NCBI GenBank assembly: GCA_025024175.1 | Contig: QCXZ01000086.1 | Coordinates: forward strand, 22,844,245-22,908,244 | DNA: 64,000 nt | Direction: 5' to 3' | DNA from: Rhyzopertha dominica | Lineage: Eukaryota; Arthropoda; Insecta; Coleoptera; Bostrichidae | In this document: in pieces, positions 13,197 through 24,333 of the stretch | Layout: the number at the start of each line of letters is the position of its first letter | How positions within the stretch are numbered: the first letter of the stretch is position 1 | Made by a program: the position numbers and the translations under genes | Notes under the pieces: model-generated | Told to the model about the DNA's origin: nothing | What the model saw: only the letters and a program-made list of their open reading frames with translations | Databases searched by the model: none

Positions 13197-13230
13197 GACG
13201 TTTCGACACTCATGTCGGTGTCTTCCTCAG
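13197..13230 (-). ncRNA. Hammerhead-like motif, left arm
   Basis: Minus strand: CUGAGGA, one extra A, stem GACAC/GUGUC closed by an 8-nt loop, then GAAAC and GUC. The order matches the hammerhead core (CUGANGA, stem II, GAAA, minimal palindromic stem III ACGU, GUC cleavage triplet). The extra A after the first box departs from the textbook core, so activity is uncertain. Confidence 0.45.
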
Positions 13231-13262
13231 AAGTACAGAAGTACAGAGTTTCAGAGCTACTT

Positions 13263-13296
13263 CTGAGGAAGACACCGACATGAGTGTCGAAACGTC
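13263..13296 (+). ncRNA. Hammerhead-like motif, right arm
   Basis: Mirror image of the left-arm motif: CUGAGGA at 13,263-13,269, extra A at 13,270, GACAC/GUGUC hairpin, GAAAC at 13,289-13,293 and GUC at 13,294-13,296. Three bases on each side (CUU before, AAG after) can pair as a short stem I. Predicted cleavage falls after 13,296. Confidence 0.5.
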
Positions 13297-13871
13297 AAGG
13301 TCTAATAACCAACGTGGGAACCAGCCCGGAAAACAACATGTTATTGCATAGATATGTAGGTAATATTTTATAATACGCTTGTAAGCCTTTCCTGAAAATT
13401 TGTACTTTTCCATAGCCATACTACTTGTACTTGACTAGTAGTTTACTGTTCCTGTAAACATGTAAAATCGTTCAGATAAAAACTCACTATATAATCTGCA
13501 GAGCTTTACCGCTTACTATTTTATTACTACCTGAATTAAAACACTACTAAAATTATGTAAGTAATAGAATTAGGTAAATAATTAAATTATATTGTGCTAA
13601 TTTAGTGAACCAAAATAATGGGTATGAATATGATAATTGTGTTATTTACATATAAAAGTGTCAAGTTTGAAATCATCGTCACCTTTTTATACATATATTT
13701 GTGTAAAAAAACGAGACTCTCGAAGTCTCGTATGTTTGGTCTCGGTCTCGTATGGATCTCGGATACCTTAATCTCGGTCTCCGTCTTGTATACGATACCG
13801 AGACGAGACTTTACTAATCTCGGTCTCGTCAGAAGCACTATAAGTTCTGGTATAATGTGTTCGCTCAAGAG

Positions 13872-14560
13872 CTATAAATACTTGACCGCAATCAAATTTC
13901 CATCGATGAAAAAACGCCCAATAATGTGCTCACCGATAATACCACACCAGACATTCACTTTCTGAGGGTGTTGTGTGTGGACTTGTTCCATCCAATGTTG
14001 AATTGTGACCGACCAATATGTGCATTTATGTCTATTCACAATACCATTGAGGCAAAAAGTCGCTTCATTAGAAAACATAATCCAATTTAAAATGTGTCTA
14101 TCTTCATCTACCATGTTCATAGCAGTTTCGCAAAATTCTATTCTAAGATCCAAATCATCTTCGCTCAGTTCTTGTCATAAGTGAATTTTATACGGATGAA
14201 CCTTCTCTTTTTTCAAATTGTTCTGAACAGATCTTCTGCTAATACGGAAACACTTGGGATTCTCTTGCATATCTAAAAGGACATTCAAGCTACTTTCTTC
14301 ACTCGTAGCAACCTTTGGACGTCCTGGTTTTTGACGATTTTTAACACCGCCGGTTTCGTCAAAACGTTGAAATGTTTAAATAACTGTTGATTCTGGCAAT
14401 TGGTTCACGATGCATTGTAGAGTGCATCTACTTCCGATGTCTTCATCACGTCTCCCCGCCTGATGGACCAATACACCCACAGCTACATCGGATTGTAATA
14501 AAGTATTCAATTGCTACATGCCTGTGCTACCTTGAATCTCAATTTCCAGCGAGGTAAGCC
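13872..14560 (-). pseudogene. Mariner-like transposase, N-terminal half
   Basis: Minus strand, several frames: a helix-turn-helix linker with FQRFDETGGVKNRQKPGRP near 14,290-14,375, then DLDLRIEFCE, IMFSNEATF (Asn stands where the first catalytic Asp, SDE, is expected), VNRHKCTYW, and KVNVWCGIIG with FFIDGN at 13,895-13,950. The catalytic Asp change and stops show decay. It continues into the C-terminal half once the hAT-like insertion is left out. Confidence 0.75.
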
Positions 14561-14575
14561 CCATTTTTTAAGAGG

Positions 14576-15740
14576 CAGGGGCGGCGATGTGCCCGTCCGC
14601 CGTGTTTTTCTAATTACTTCAAAGTGACGTGAGAGAAATTGCGTTTAATGGTGCGGGCCCGGCGGCGAGCTTTTGGGAATTTAATTTCGAGCGATAGTTT
14701 TTATCCACGAAGTATTAGCATTCTCTATTGGGACGTACCTTTGTTAATCAATATTTGGGAAAGTTCGGCAAAAGTTGCCTTCGTGGGGGAAGCGGGAGCC
14801 TGACGAAAAAACGCACGGAGATGGATGATGAGAGAATCACCCCTAATTTAATAAGCCGAAAACGGTAAAGGTTCAATTTTCCCCACTTTGTTCGAGTTAA
14901 TGTATTCGTTACGGTCGGCGTTTGTTATATGTTTTTGATTTATGTGATCTAGCAGTTCCGGCGAGAATTTAATAATTGTTCTTCCGCTTCCGGTAGCTAA
15001 CCGGCGTAAATATTAAAAAGCTGACCCATGTCCGGTCCAAATCTTATCTTGGTGATAAACGACGCAAACTGAGCAATCCCCCTGAGGAACATACATTTCA
15101 CCTCACGGACAAATACACAAACGACTTAGATAATAACAAAATGTTCAGTGTGTTGCTTTCCGGCGTTCTTAATATTCCCCAGATTTCCCTGGCTCCATGG
15201 AAAAAAACGTATAGGACGTATTCCGTCTTGAATTGCACCCGGGACGGTCGTTTCTACTCGCGATTTACACCGGCGGCCGCGGCAGTATTGAAAATTTTTT
15301 ACAGCTTCCATTATCCGGATCGGAATCGAAATCCAAGTCGCGGCTAGGTAATTATCGAACGGTGCAACTTGAAGTTACATTACCTAGTCGAGATTTTGTA
15401 TTGGTAATACACAACTTCCGTCGGTTGCGCTCGGGCATCGTGATTTGTTCGGTATTGTCTTGCATATTTTATGTCACGTGAGGTTTGCCTCTTCAAACGA
15501 GCTTTGAGGATTCGATAAGTTTGGACGCAAACCTGATAATTTGCTCGCCGATTGGTTCGCAGTAAATATCAATTTCAAGAAACTAATTAAATTCAAATTT
15601 GAATGGTTTATTAATCCCACAGGCACTAGCCCAGTTACAGGGTGACACACTTATTAAAATTGAACAGTTAAATCAGATTATTTTTTAAATTAAATTACAT
15701 TAGATCCGCCTAACGTTATAGAAAACAAGAAACAATATAA
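14576..15740. other. GC-richer unassigned block
   Basis: No recognisable gene or transposon. Short overlapping open frames on both strands at 15,126-15,481 look like composition effects. Possibly unique host DNA. Confidence 0.35.
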
Positions 15741-16160
15741 GTAAGAATTTAGATAGCAACGCCATCTGTCAGCATTACACTGACAAGATGACAAAGCCAC
15801 CTAGCTGCCTTAACGGGTACTACTTCCTAAAGGAAGTGACCTGTAGCCTGACAAGTTGGCAGGAGATACTTCAATTTGACAGCAGGCGGCACTTTTTGCG
15901 AGCGGGCAAGAACCGACATACATTAATGCATGTGTATGCTGTGCTGTCTGCACCGCAACCAACTGCAGATAGATCTATTTCGTTATCATTATAGCTCATC
16001 AGTGCAGTTTAGGTCTAGTGCAGACAGCAGAGAGTATAACGCCGTTATCTCTTTGACAATGACCGTTTTAGGTCGAAACGATCGTCAGAGTTATCTGATA
16101 AATCAAGTGAGACAAAGCACATACATTCAGTCAGCTTGTGTCCAAGCTACTTAATTGATA
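15741..16160 (-). mobile_element. Short ribozyme-bearing dispersed repeat (retrozyme- or PLE-like)
   Basis: Its left 144 bp match 1,947-2,095 and its right 105 bp match 3,708-3,797, but where that locus carries a LINE reverse transcriptase this copy has about 170 bp with a canonical hammerhead on the minus strand. Part of the ribozyme segment (15,929-16,015) recurs at 51,812-51,905. On the plus strand at 16,052-16,086 it also holds a decayed variant motif (UUGACAA, U, GACC/GGUC hairpin, GAAAC). No protein is encoded, which suggests a non-autonomous element. Confidence 0.6.
15961..16009 (-). ncRNA. Canonical type I hammerhead ribozyme motif
   Basis: Reading the minus strand from 16,009: AACUGCA (stem I), CUGAUGA (15,996-16,002), stem II GCUAU/AUAAC with one C-A mismatch and an AAUG loop, GAAA (15,978-15,981), a self-complementary AUAGAUCUAU as stem III, C17 at 15,968 (triplet AUC), and UGCAGUU completing a 7-bp stem I. 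All core nucleotides are present. A loopless palindromic stem III suggests action as a dimer, as known for short-stem-III animal hammerheads. Predicted cleavage lies between 15,968 and 15,967. Activity is inferred. Confidence 0.7.
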
Positions 16161-17700
<1,540 letters not shown>

Positions 17701-18060
17701 CGCTCTTCTTAAATAGTCAATTTCCACTGTTTCGATAAAGATAAATTTAGAAATATTAAGTAGTAATAGACTGCAGTGGACAAGCAACAGTAGCAACCAA
17801 ACTATAAATGAGCAGTGGACAGATTAGGCACAAAATTAAGACAACAGCAGAAAAATTTTTACGAAATAAAAGGGGACGCCAGAGAGAGAGCTGAAGGGTA
17901 GATAAAGGAAACAAAAAGCCTACGAGAAAATGATACACAAATTCAGAACGGGATACCTAATTTTATAGTCAAAAGCAGGAACATTTATAGGAAGCCAAAA
18001 ATAAGTTGAACGGTTTTGAAGATTCGTGCAAGAGGAAAGGTATGAGAAACTTCCATTAAA
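17701..18060. other. Unassigned spacer between two LINE fragments
   Basis: No gene recognised; purine-rich on the plus strand. It may be non-coding sequence of the neighbouring elements. Confidence 0.3.
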
Positions 18061-18945
18061 GAATAGCGGTTGTGAATAATAATACAATATTTATTTGTGT
18101 TAATATTACATAAATTTACACACATTGAATACATATACAACTATTCCTTATCTTTCAGTGCCAAAAATTCGTCTGTAGAATAGAAGACATTGTCTAACGG
18201 AACCTTCTTTATACATCGTTTGTAGGAACTAAAGCTAAGTGATCTAAAATGATCGGGTAGTGAGTTATAAAGCTTGACAGAATAATAAGTGGTGCTGGTT
18301 TTAGTCCTGTTCAATCTTTTGAAGTTAGATTTCAGTAGGGAACGATTTCTGGTGCTATACATAAGGTCGTAAGAGGGATCGAGAATTGTTGTGTTATTAG
18401 GAACAGTATCGGACCAAGAACTAAACCTTGAGGCATACCGTAGTGAATTTGAAGCCTTGTGTGGTACCTAATGGTACAAACTTATGTCTGCCTTTTAAGT
18501 AAGACTCAATTAGTGCAATGCTGTTCTCATAAAAAAGATACTGTTGTAGTTTACTTAGCAAAATATCATAAGAAATACAGTCGAAAGCTTTAGACAGATC
18601 GAGACAACAAGCACAGGAAAACTTTTTTGCTTCAAAAGCCCATATTATTTCACCACATAACGAATTGGTTGCTAGTGTGGTCGACAAATTGCCGCGAAAT
18701 CTGAATTGCTGCTTAAAACATAGTTCAGTGCCTTCGAAGCAATCATTGATTTGAATTTTCATTAGTGATAGCAACAGTGGGTACCAAGGATATAGATCGA
18801 TAGTTGCTAACATTTCGACCATCGCCCTTTTTGAAAACGGGAATAACTTTCGAAATTTTTATTGAAGATGGAAAAGTATTCTCACAAATACAGTTATTAA
18901 ATAACTTAGTCAACGGAATGACAATTACAATAATTAATTAACTGC
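18061..18945 (-). pseudogene. CR1/Jockey-type LINE, internally deleted reverse transcriptase
   Basis: Minus strand from 18,945: [20 protein letters not shown], an RT block diagnostic of LINE ORF2, then FRFRGNLSTTLATNSL, CCLDLSKAFDCISYDILL (palm Asp block) and GMPQGLVLGPILFLI near 18,410-18,440. The YADD region is deleted: the next in-frame sequence is the C-terminus (LNRTKTSTTYYSVKLYNSLP to FYSTDEFLALKDKE, stop near 18,141). An AATAAA lies just downstream near 18,080. A frameshift near 18,470 adds to the damage. The linker upstream of RT lies at 19,312-19,542 beyond a MITE. Confidence 0.8.
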
Positions 18946-18949
18946 CAAG

Positions 18950-19235
18950 CTACAAGATGCGCGGCGATAGTAGTTGAAGGTTGCAGATCATGTCATCCCA
19001 CCCTGAATTGCCAGTTTTCTGCAACCTTAAAGTCGATTATTGCACAAAACACTAAAGAATATGTTCAAAATACACAGTCCCAGGCATTTTCTCATATTAA
19101 AATGTATCAAATAATTTAATAATCCACAGATGACAAGTAAGCAATAGTTGTGTTCACCTTCCTGAGAGGCGGTAAATTGATTTAATCGATAATTTCCATG
19201 AGCGCCCTGGATGCATGACTCTTTTAGAGAAGCCC
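18950..19235 (+). mobile_element. MITE of the ACAGGGTTT family, left-truncated
   Basis: Aligns with 51,951-52,329 and, inverted, with 61,182-61,541: shared words GGCGATAGTAGTTGAAGGTT, ACACTAAAGAATATGTT, CTGAGAGGCGG, GCGCCCTGGATGCATGA. The right terminal repeat (GCATGACTC to AAGCCCTGT) is present and the left one is missing. It sits between the linker and RT parts of the surrounding LINE, so it inserted into it. Confidence 0.65.
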
Positions 19236-19306
19236 TGTAGAATCCCCGACTTTGTTTAAATTTGTTCAATTTAAATTGGAGATTGCTCATGGAAGGTACG
19301 TCTTGG

Positions 19307-19375
19307 TCAGGTCAGGTCAGGAGGAGTTTAAGTGTTCTGTTTCTTCTTTGACCTGACCTGACCTGACCTGACCTG
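19307..19375. repeat. Inverted arrays of the beetle telomere unit TCAGG
   Basis: Three TCAGG units at 19,307-19,321 face four CCTGA units plus a partial at 19,352-19,375, with a 30-bp spacer. TCAGG is the telomeric unit in Tribolium and many Coleoptera. The two arrays can form a hairpin. They lie at the border of the LINE fragment and the MITE. Confidence 0.7.
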
Positions 19376-19560
19376 CCATATGGCAATACGTATCTAATAG
19401 CGTTGGCTATGTGGTCGTCATGACATTTTCTTTTGACAGTTGCAATCGCGTGGGTATATAGTTTTCTATACGAACCATACTGGGTATCTTTGATTAAGTG
19501 GTTTTTTTTAAGATCATACAATAATTTTAAAGTACCTCGCATTTGTTGTAGGTCCCTGTG
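19312..19560 (-). pseudogene. LINE ORF2 linker fragment
   Basis: The minus strand reads MRGTLKLLYDLKKNHLIKD, then SYRKLYTHAIATVKRKCHDD, matching the basic linker that precedes reverse transcriptase in Jockey/CR1 elements (a KLYxxAIxxAK pattern). It continues the element whose RT is at 18,061-18,945, interrupted by the MITE and the telomere-like arrays. Confidence 0.5.
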
Positions 19561-20130
19561 AAACCAATTGTCGAACTTGTGCGTTCAAGCGCTACTGTCG
19601 ATAAAGCTCCAGTCAGTGGCTTCAATAATATTGTAGAAATAAAACAGTCCTATTGATGTAATTGGTCTAAACAAGATTAAGCAATTTCTGTCGCCTGTCC
19701 AAATTAGTTAAAAATAGCGACAAGAATTTCTGTTTTGTAAAGAAAACAAAAGGTGGAACGTCGTTGCTGAGGTATGGGAACGGAAAATGTGTGATGGGGA
19801 AAAGAAGGAGAAATGTGCGAAAGAAGGAACAACCTTGAACAACAGGATCTGTACAGAAAAGAGTCAATAACGCAGTTTATAAAAGCGCAACAAATACGAT
19901 GAGTTGGACAAAATTCAAAACAAGATATCATTTTGTTGCATTGCTGTTAAGTTTAGGCATCTAGGAGAGTGCACAACTGAGTGTATGAGTTATGGGCTTG
20001 CTGAAACCACATCTTGCGAGTTAAACGAAAATCATCCAGTTTTTCTACAAGGATTTCAGAAATCGTTTGTAAATATCGGTCTGATGTTAGCGTTCCATGA
20101 TAGAACCATCCACATTGTTTTGAGTTTTAA
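19561..20130. other. Unassigned sequence
   Basis: No domain recognised; possibly more 5' LINE sequence. Short open frames at 19,667-19,931 (-) and 19,904-20,173 (+) lack known motifs. Confidence 0.3.
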
Positions 20131-20305
20131 AACTCCGCAGTCCTCATCAGTTCTTCAGCGGAAGACCTGGTGAGGATAATAACCTCCGGTTAATCCACCC
20201 AGACCTTCAAGAAGCCTTTCACTCTACTGAAGATGGCAGCTTAGCTGCCGAAATACGTATTTAGGCCCTCTAAATCATTGTGGTTATAGTTTTTCATTAT
20301 AGTTT
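20131..20305 (+). mobile_element. Penelope-like repeat fragment with hammerhead-like motif
   Basis: Shares CTCTACTGAA, AACAGCTTAGCTGCCGAAAT-type core and CTTTAAATCATTGTGGTTA-type flank with 53,250-53,345. No coding region remains. The enclosed motif is described separately. Confidence 0.5.
20223..20267 (+). ncRNA. Hammerhead-like motif
   Basis: CUGAAGA at 20,227-20,233, extra U, perfect stem GGCAGC/GCUGCC with a UUA loop, GAAA at 20,250-20,253, palindromic AUACGUAU as stem III, then U17. The following UAGG pairs with the preceding UCUA (one G-U pair) to give a 4-bp stem I. The geometry is that of a type I hammerhead apart from the extra U after the first box. Confidence 0.5.
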
Positions 20306-22820
20306 GTATATGAAACAGAATTTCATATAATATACTATAAAATATCGCTCAATNTAAGAAGTGGGGTTTCCTGCTGCTTCGTACGGCGACCCTGCTCCGA
20401 AACACAGCTGCGTTTAATTAATGGATACGTTGTTCGAACACAGCGATGAAAGCGGCGTGTTTTTTTGTCCGATATATTGTATTCCCCTTGTGTGCGGTAA
20501 TCTAAAATATCAAATCGTCATTTGAGCTGTCGTTTTTGCCAATCGATTGCCGCGAACTGAGAATGGAAAAGCGCCGGTTGTAATTCAATTCGCTCCCTTT
20601 TGTCAACTCATATCGCTTGTCAACTGGAATTGTAAAGCGAAATCAGCAGATTTTTGTGCACTCTGACCGCCGAGTACGTGCCGTCGAAAAACGCATCGAC
20701 CCTCGCGACGCGTNTTTAACGTTATTTTTAAAGCCTCTCATATTTGGACATCAATTCCATCGGCGTGCAGCTGCAGGACACGATCCCCCAGTNAATCCTG
20801 CCGGGCGACGAAACCGCAGTTCGATGGGGATTCTATTACACGAGGGGCGGGNAACCCACCAAATTTTACGCACTTAATAACGATCCAGGAATTGTACGGA
20901 TTTTGGCTGCACTTGGGCACTGCCTAGTTCCTTGTGTCTACATTTTTCATAGCCGCCGTGCTCATCCGCAGCACTACACTAGCGCTTGTTGATTACCCCC
21001 CAGCCGAATTCATAAATAACTTCGACTTTTTATTTATTGCCTCGCCTAATTTGTATTTCGCAACGCTCCCGCCGTCGCCTTCATTAGATGCTTGGCTGCC
21101 TCTCACTGACGCTTCTGGAGATTGCGGATGAAACGGGCTGGAATTTTACTTGCGCTATGAAATATTAATTCTCGACATTATTACTTTGCACGCTAGCTCT
21201 TGTAACTCCCGAATGACGCGCCCGTAGCTGTCTTTGACAGCTTTATTGCGCGGAGAGACAGGCACCAATAAAAACGTCAACTTCAAAGCCCTATTAATGA
21301 ATAAAGCTCGACTTACACCGCGCACAACTGTCAGCGCATGCCCAAGGGCTTCAAAACAACCTGTCTATTAGCAAGATGTTACCTATATTGGTCTTGTGCG
21401 GCATGCGCACACTTTTTAGGCTTTTACAAGCTATTCACCCTTAGGAACTGAAGCTATATCGATTTACCATCAACAAAAGTAACTTTAAAACTGTCCAATA
21501 GCTTGCGTCTAATTATTAGCACTTTGCGAAACAGATGCTAGGTGAATATTTTACAAATTTTATCATTGGGTGAAAGAAGTGTCTCCTTCTTGTAATCAAA
21601 AACAGTGGTTCTTTGATAAACATTGAATCAAGCGCAAAACCGGGAAGTTTATGTGCCATCAACGGGAACATATGTCTAAGTTATGCAGAATCAAAATATT
21701 GGGTTGTACTACTCTAGTGGATTGCCTTTTGGTATAACATCGGCGCCTGCTTTTTGGCAGCCTGCAATACATTAGGTCGATATTGTGTTTCTGGGTGCCA
21801 AAATCTTTGTCCCTGACGTCCGCTTTCTACGCGCTCCGCTGAAGCCTGTAGCTGTAATTAGTTATTTTCCAGTTCATAACGGTTGTAAAATGAGTAGCAG
21901 GCAATCTCCATTCCGTTACATAATTGAAACGGCCGTGGTCCGCCGTGTCATCGGCGCCATTTAAAAAATTCATGAAATACCTGTGTGCCTGCGGCCTGAG
22001 CCGATATCACACTGCAGAATTAGCGCAAAATTCGCCGACGATACACCACTGTATCGACCGACATACGTACGTCACCGGGACTTAAGCGTATGGAGGCTAA
22101 GTAATTGGGTTTCCAGCTAGTCGCCCCCCTGGTAAGCAGGCTGCATTGTTCGGCTGCGAAAGAAGCAAAAGCGGAAATTGGGATTTGATACCAGGAAAGC
22201 AGGATGCGCCTGTTTGAAGAATTCTGATATTAAGCCAGCCGGAAATTGTCCTCTAAAAGTTGTTATTATTTCACCGCATTACGTACATTTCGATCTATTT
22301 CAGCGACGCCGCCCCCATGCAAAAAAAGCGCCGCCGCGCTTTCGCGGGCAAAAGTTAGTTCGCCTTAATCGCGAATACTTAACTCCAGGGCGGAAAGTAA
22401 CGAGCAGGATATGCAAATGGCATATTCATTAGAAGCTCCATTGTCTACACTGCATGTCCTGTAAATCATTTTGGTAATGTCGTCGGAGCTATGTCCTGTC
22501 GCGTCTTTATGTTACACATTCATTAGTTTTTTTTCCTATTTCACGCTGGCCAGTAATGGATTGTAACGCGAGGCGTGGGTAGGCGCTAAGTGCAACTTGA
22601 TAGCGGATGGAGGACCTCTCTCGCAAACAACCGCTTTGCAGCGGCAAAAGGTTTCAATCCAACCAGCGTACACAAAACATTTACGGTTACGTTGCACGGA
22701 AACACGTCGGAGTAATTAGGGTGAGTTCTCTTCTGTTTCGGCATGCGCCAATGATAGCGACGCGACCTTCCTAAATAACTATAATAATTGCTTCCCTTAC
22801 TCTTCACCTCGTTATCATTG

Positions 22821-22825
<5 letters not shown>
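20306..22825. other. GC-richer unassigned block
   Basis: About 2.5 kb without recognisable transposon or gene. Four single Ns occur here (20,354; 20,713; 20,793; 20,852) and are resolved in copy 2. No open frame is bounded by good splice sites. Possibly unique host DNA. Confidence 0.35.
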
Positions 22826-22855
<30 letters not shown>

Positions 22856-22886
22856 GTAAAAAATAATATATATATATATATATAGT
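22826..22886. repeat. AT microsatellite at duplication breakpoint
   Basis: Two TA runs separated by AGTAAAAAATAA. The same arrangement occurs at 34,478-34,548. Beyond it copy 1 continues GTGCGCGTCTAAAC, copy 2 enters an RTE-like element. Confidence 0.8.
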
Positions 22887-24168
22887 GCGCGTCTAAACTC
22901 TATTTCTCACTCTCTCTTGTGAATCGCTGTCATTACTGTCATTGTTATTTCTGTAGCTATTGTCTTTTTCACCCAGACAAAGCATTTTCAAAAGCATAGG
23001 GGGACGGTAAGATTTTAAACGAGCACAGTTCAAATNCGCAAGANAACTGTTGCAAGAATAAATTGTGACGGAGTACAATATAATTCATNATGGTGGAAAA
23101 AATGTATTTAGTCTCTAGTATTTAGTACTACTGAAATCACACCTACCATCCAATAAACACAATATAGTGTAATATGCGTATACAGTATTGGAAGATGGTC
23201 GTGTAAGTACACCAGATATATGTATGATCATATAGGATATTTAACCACTATTGAGGAGGTAATTTCCTTGTATTGTATTGTATGAACTATTATATTCGTA
23301 TAATTTGTAATATAAACGTACCTACGTATCCAAAGAATAGTATTCGTTATTGACATGAAACCATGTCATGTCTAGTATATTCGTATACGTAGTAAGCTAT
23401 TTAGACAATAAATGCTTCTTACAAATATAATTAACTCTTTAATATACCTAATTCTCAAAATGAAACACAATGCAACAAATGAGCGATCAAATAAAAAACT
23501 ATAGAACGGAGCAACTCAAATCACTTTAAAATCAAATAAATTCCAACTGACGGCCTCACTAATAGCGTCTTGTAGTAAGATTATCCAGGCTGCTGGGCCG
23601 TGGTTCAAAGTTGTTCCTTCCAAAGCTTTCAGCTGCAACTTCGGTGTCCAACTTCAGTGGTGTTCTATGTTAAAGCGTAGGGAAAAGGGGTCCCGAATGC
23701 CTCGCGCTACTGGAATCTTGCACACTGCACTCGAACGGACCGAAGACTGAACGCCATTTTTGAGCGTCAGGGCTCCCTCACCGTTGACGCAGCTCTTCTT
23801 CTTTCCTGTAGAAGTTGTTGCTGTCTTTGAAGATCTCAATTATTAGATACTAAATAGGATTTGCTGTTCGTCCTGTTAGGCAATCTCTATTATTATTAAT
23901 ATATTTAACATCAAGCAGTAATTCTCCTAAATAATTTCAGAGTGAAGTTTATGTGACAAAGTATATTTGGAGTATATTAGTATGCGTATATAATTACTGG
24001 ACAGAGATACTAAGCATTTCAAAAACACGTAGTTAAGTACAGTAAATTAAATGATTTAATATAACATTGCACGTACTCACGAAAGAATTTGACATGGTAC
24101 TAATTTTATCATGACATTAAAAAATTTATATTTAGGAATATAGACATATGTATAATGTTAGTTGTTAC
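22887..24168. other. AT-rich linker between duplicate blocks
   Basis: Sequence found only between copy 1 and the gap. No gene recognised; single Ns at 23,036, 23,044 and 23,089 mark poor consensus. A small open frame at 23,654-23,839 (-) has no domain. Confidence 0.35.
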
Positions 24169-24333
24169 TATCCAAATCAGGAAAGAACCAACGTTCGTCA
24201 TCAGTTTAGTGACCAGCGACATTGGTTCTAATCGCGAATATTTCTTCTTAACGTCTATGCTACAGACTGTAGACGTATGTCGTAAATCGACAATAAACTG
24301 ATAACGAAAGTTGGTTCTTTTCCGATTTGGATA
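24169..24333. mobile_element. Small inverted-repeat element (MITE)
   Basis: TATCCAAATC at the left and GATTTGGATA at the right begin imperfect arms of about 39 bp (both contain AAGAACCAAC and ATCAGTTTA on the pairing strands). A smaller hairpin (ACGTCTA/TAGACGT) sits in the centre. No coding capacity. Confidence 0.6.

Larger units (their letters stand above)
13118..13341 (-). mobile_element. Penelope-like fold-back insertion, 83-bp perfect arms
   Basis: A 14-bp direct repeat, TATTGCATAGATAT, at 13,104-13,117 and 13,342-13,355 marks the insertion. The core is an inverted repeat with 83-bp arms (13,153-13,235 and 13,258-13,340) that match base for base, around a 22-bp spacer. The family tail (GGTTTGAAGGC here) is only at the low-coordinate side. 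Each arm contains an intact hammerhead-like motif in opposite orientation. It sits inside the hAT-like element and is therefore the youngest layer of the nest. Confidence 0.75.
11624..13840. mobile_element. hAT-like non-autonomous DNA transposon
   Basis: The 8-bp direct repeat TAAGTTCT lies at 11,616-11,623 and 13,841-13,848. The ends are inverted: TAGTGCTTC at the left and GAAGCACTA at the right. An 8-bp duplication and a TAGTG-type end are hallmarks of the hAT superfamily. Inside each end the word GGTCTC(G) is reiterated many times (11,632-11,695 and 13,738-13,828), the likely transposase-binding array. The AT-rich interior shows no transposase, so movement would have needed a helper. It also hosts the fold-back insertion at 13,118-13,341. 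The right end recurs at 25,272-25,479 through the large duplication. Confidence 0.8.
10968..14575 (-). mobile_element. Mariner-like transposon (DD41D type), split by a hAT-like insertion
   Basis: Two halves of one transposase lie on the minus strand at 13,872-14,560 (N-terminal) and 11,202-11,615 (C-terminal), separated by a 2.2-kb insertion whose target duplication joins them in order. The lower-coordinate end is probably near 10,968 (TACAGGGTCGCTAC, a common transposon-end word in insects). The other end is not matched by a visible inverted repeat and may be truncated where GC-richer sequence begins near 14,575. Confidence 0.65.
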
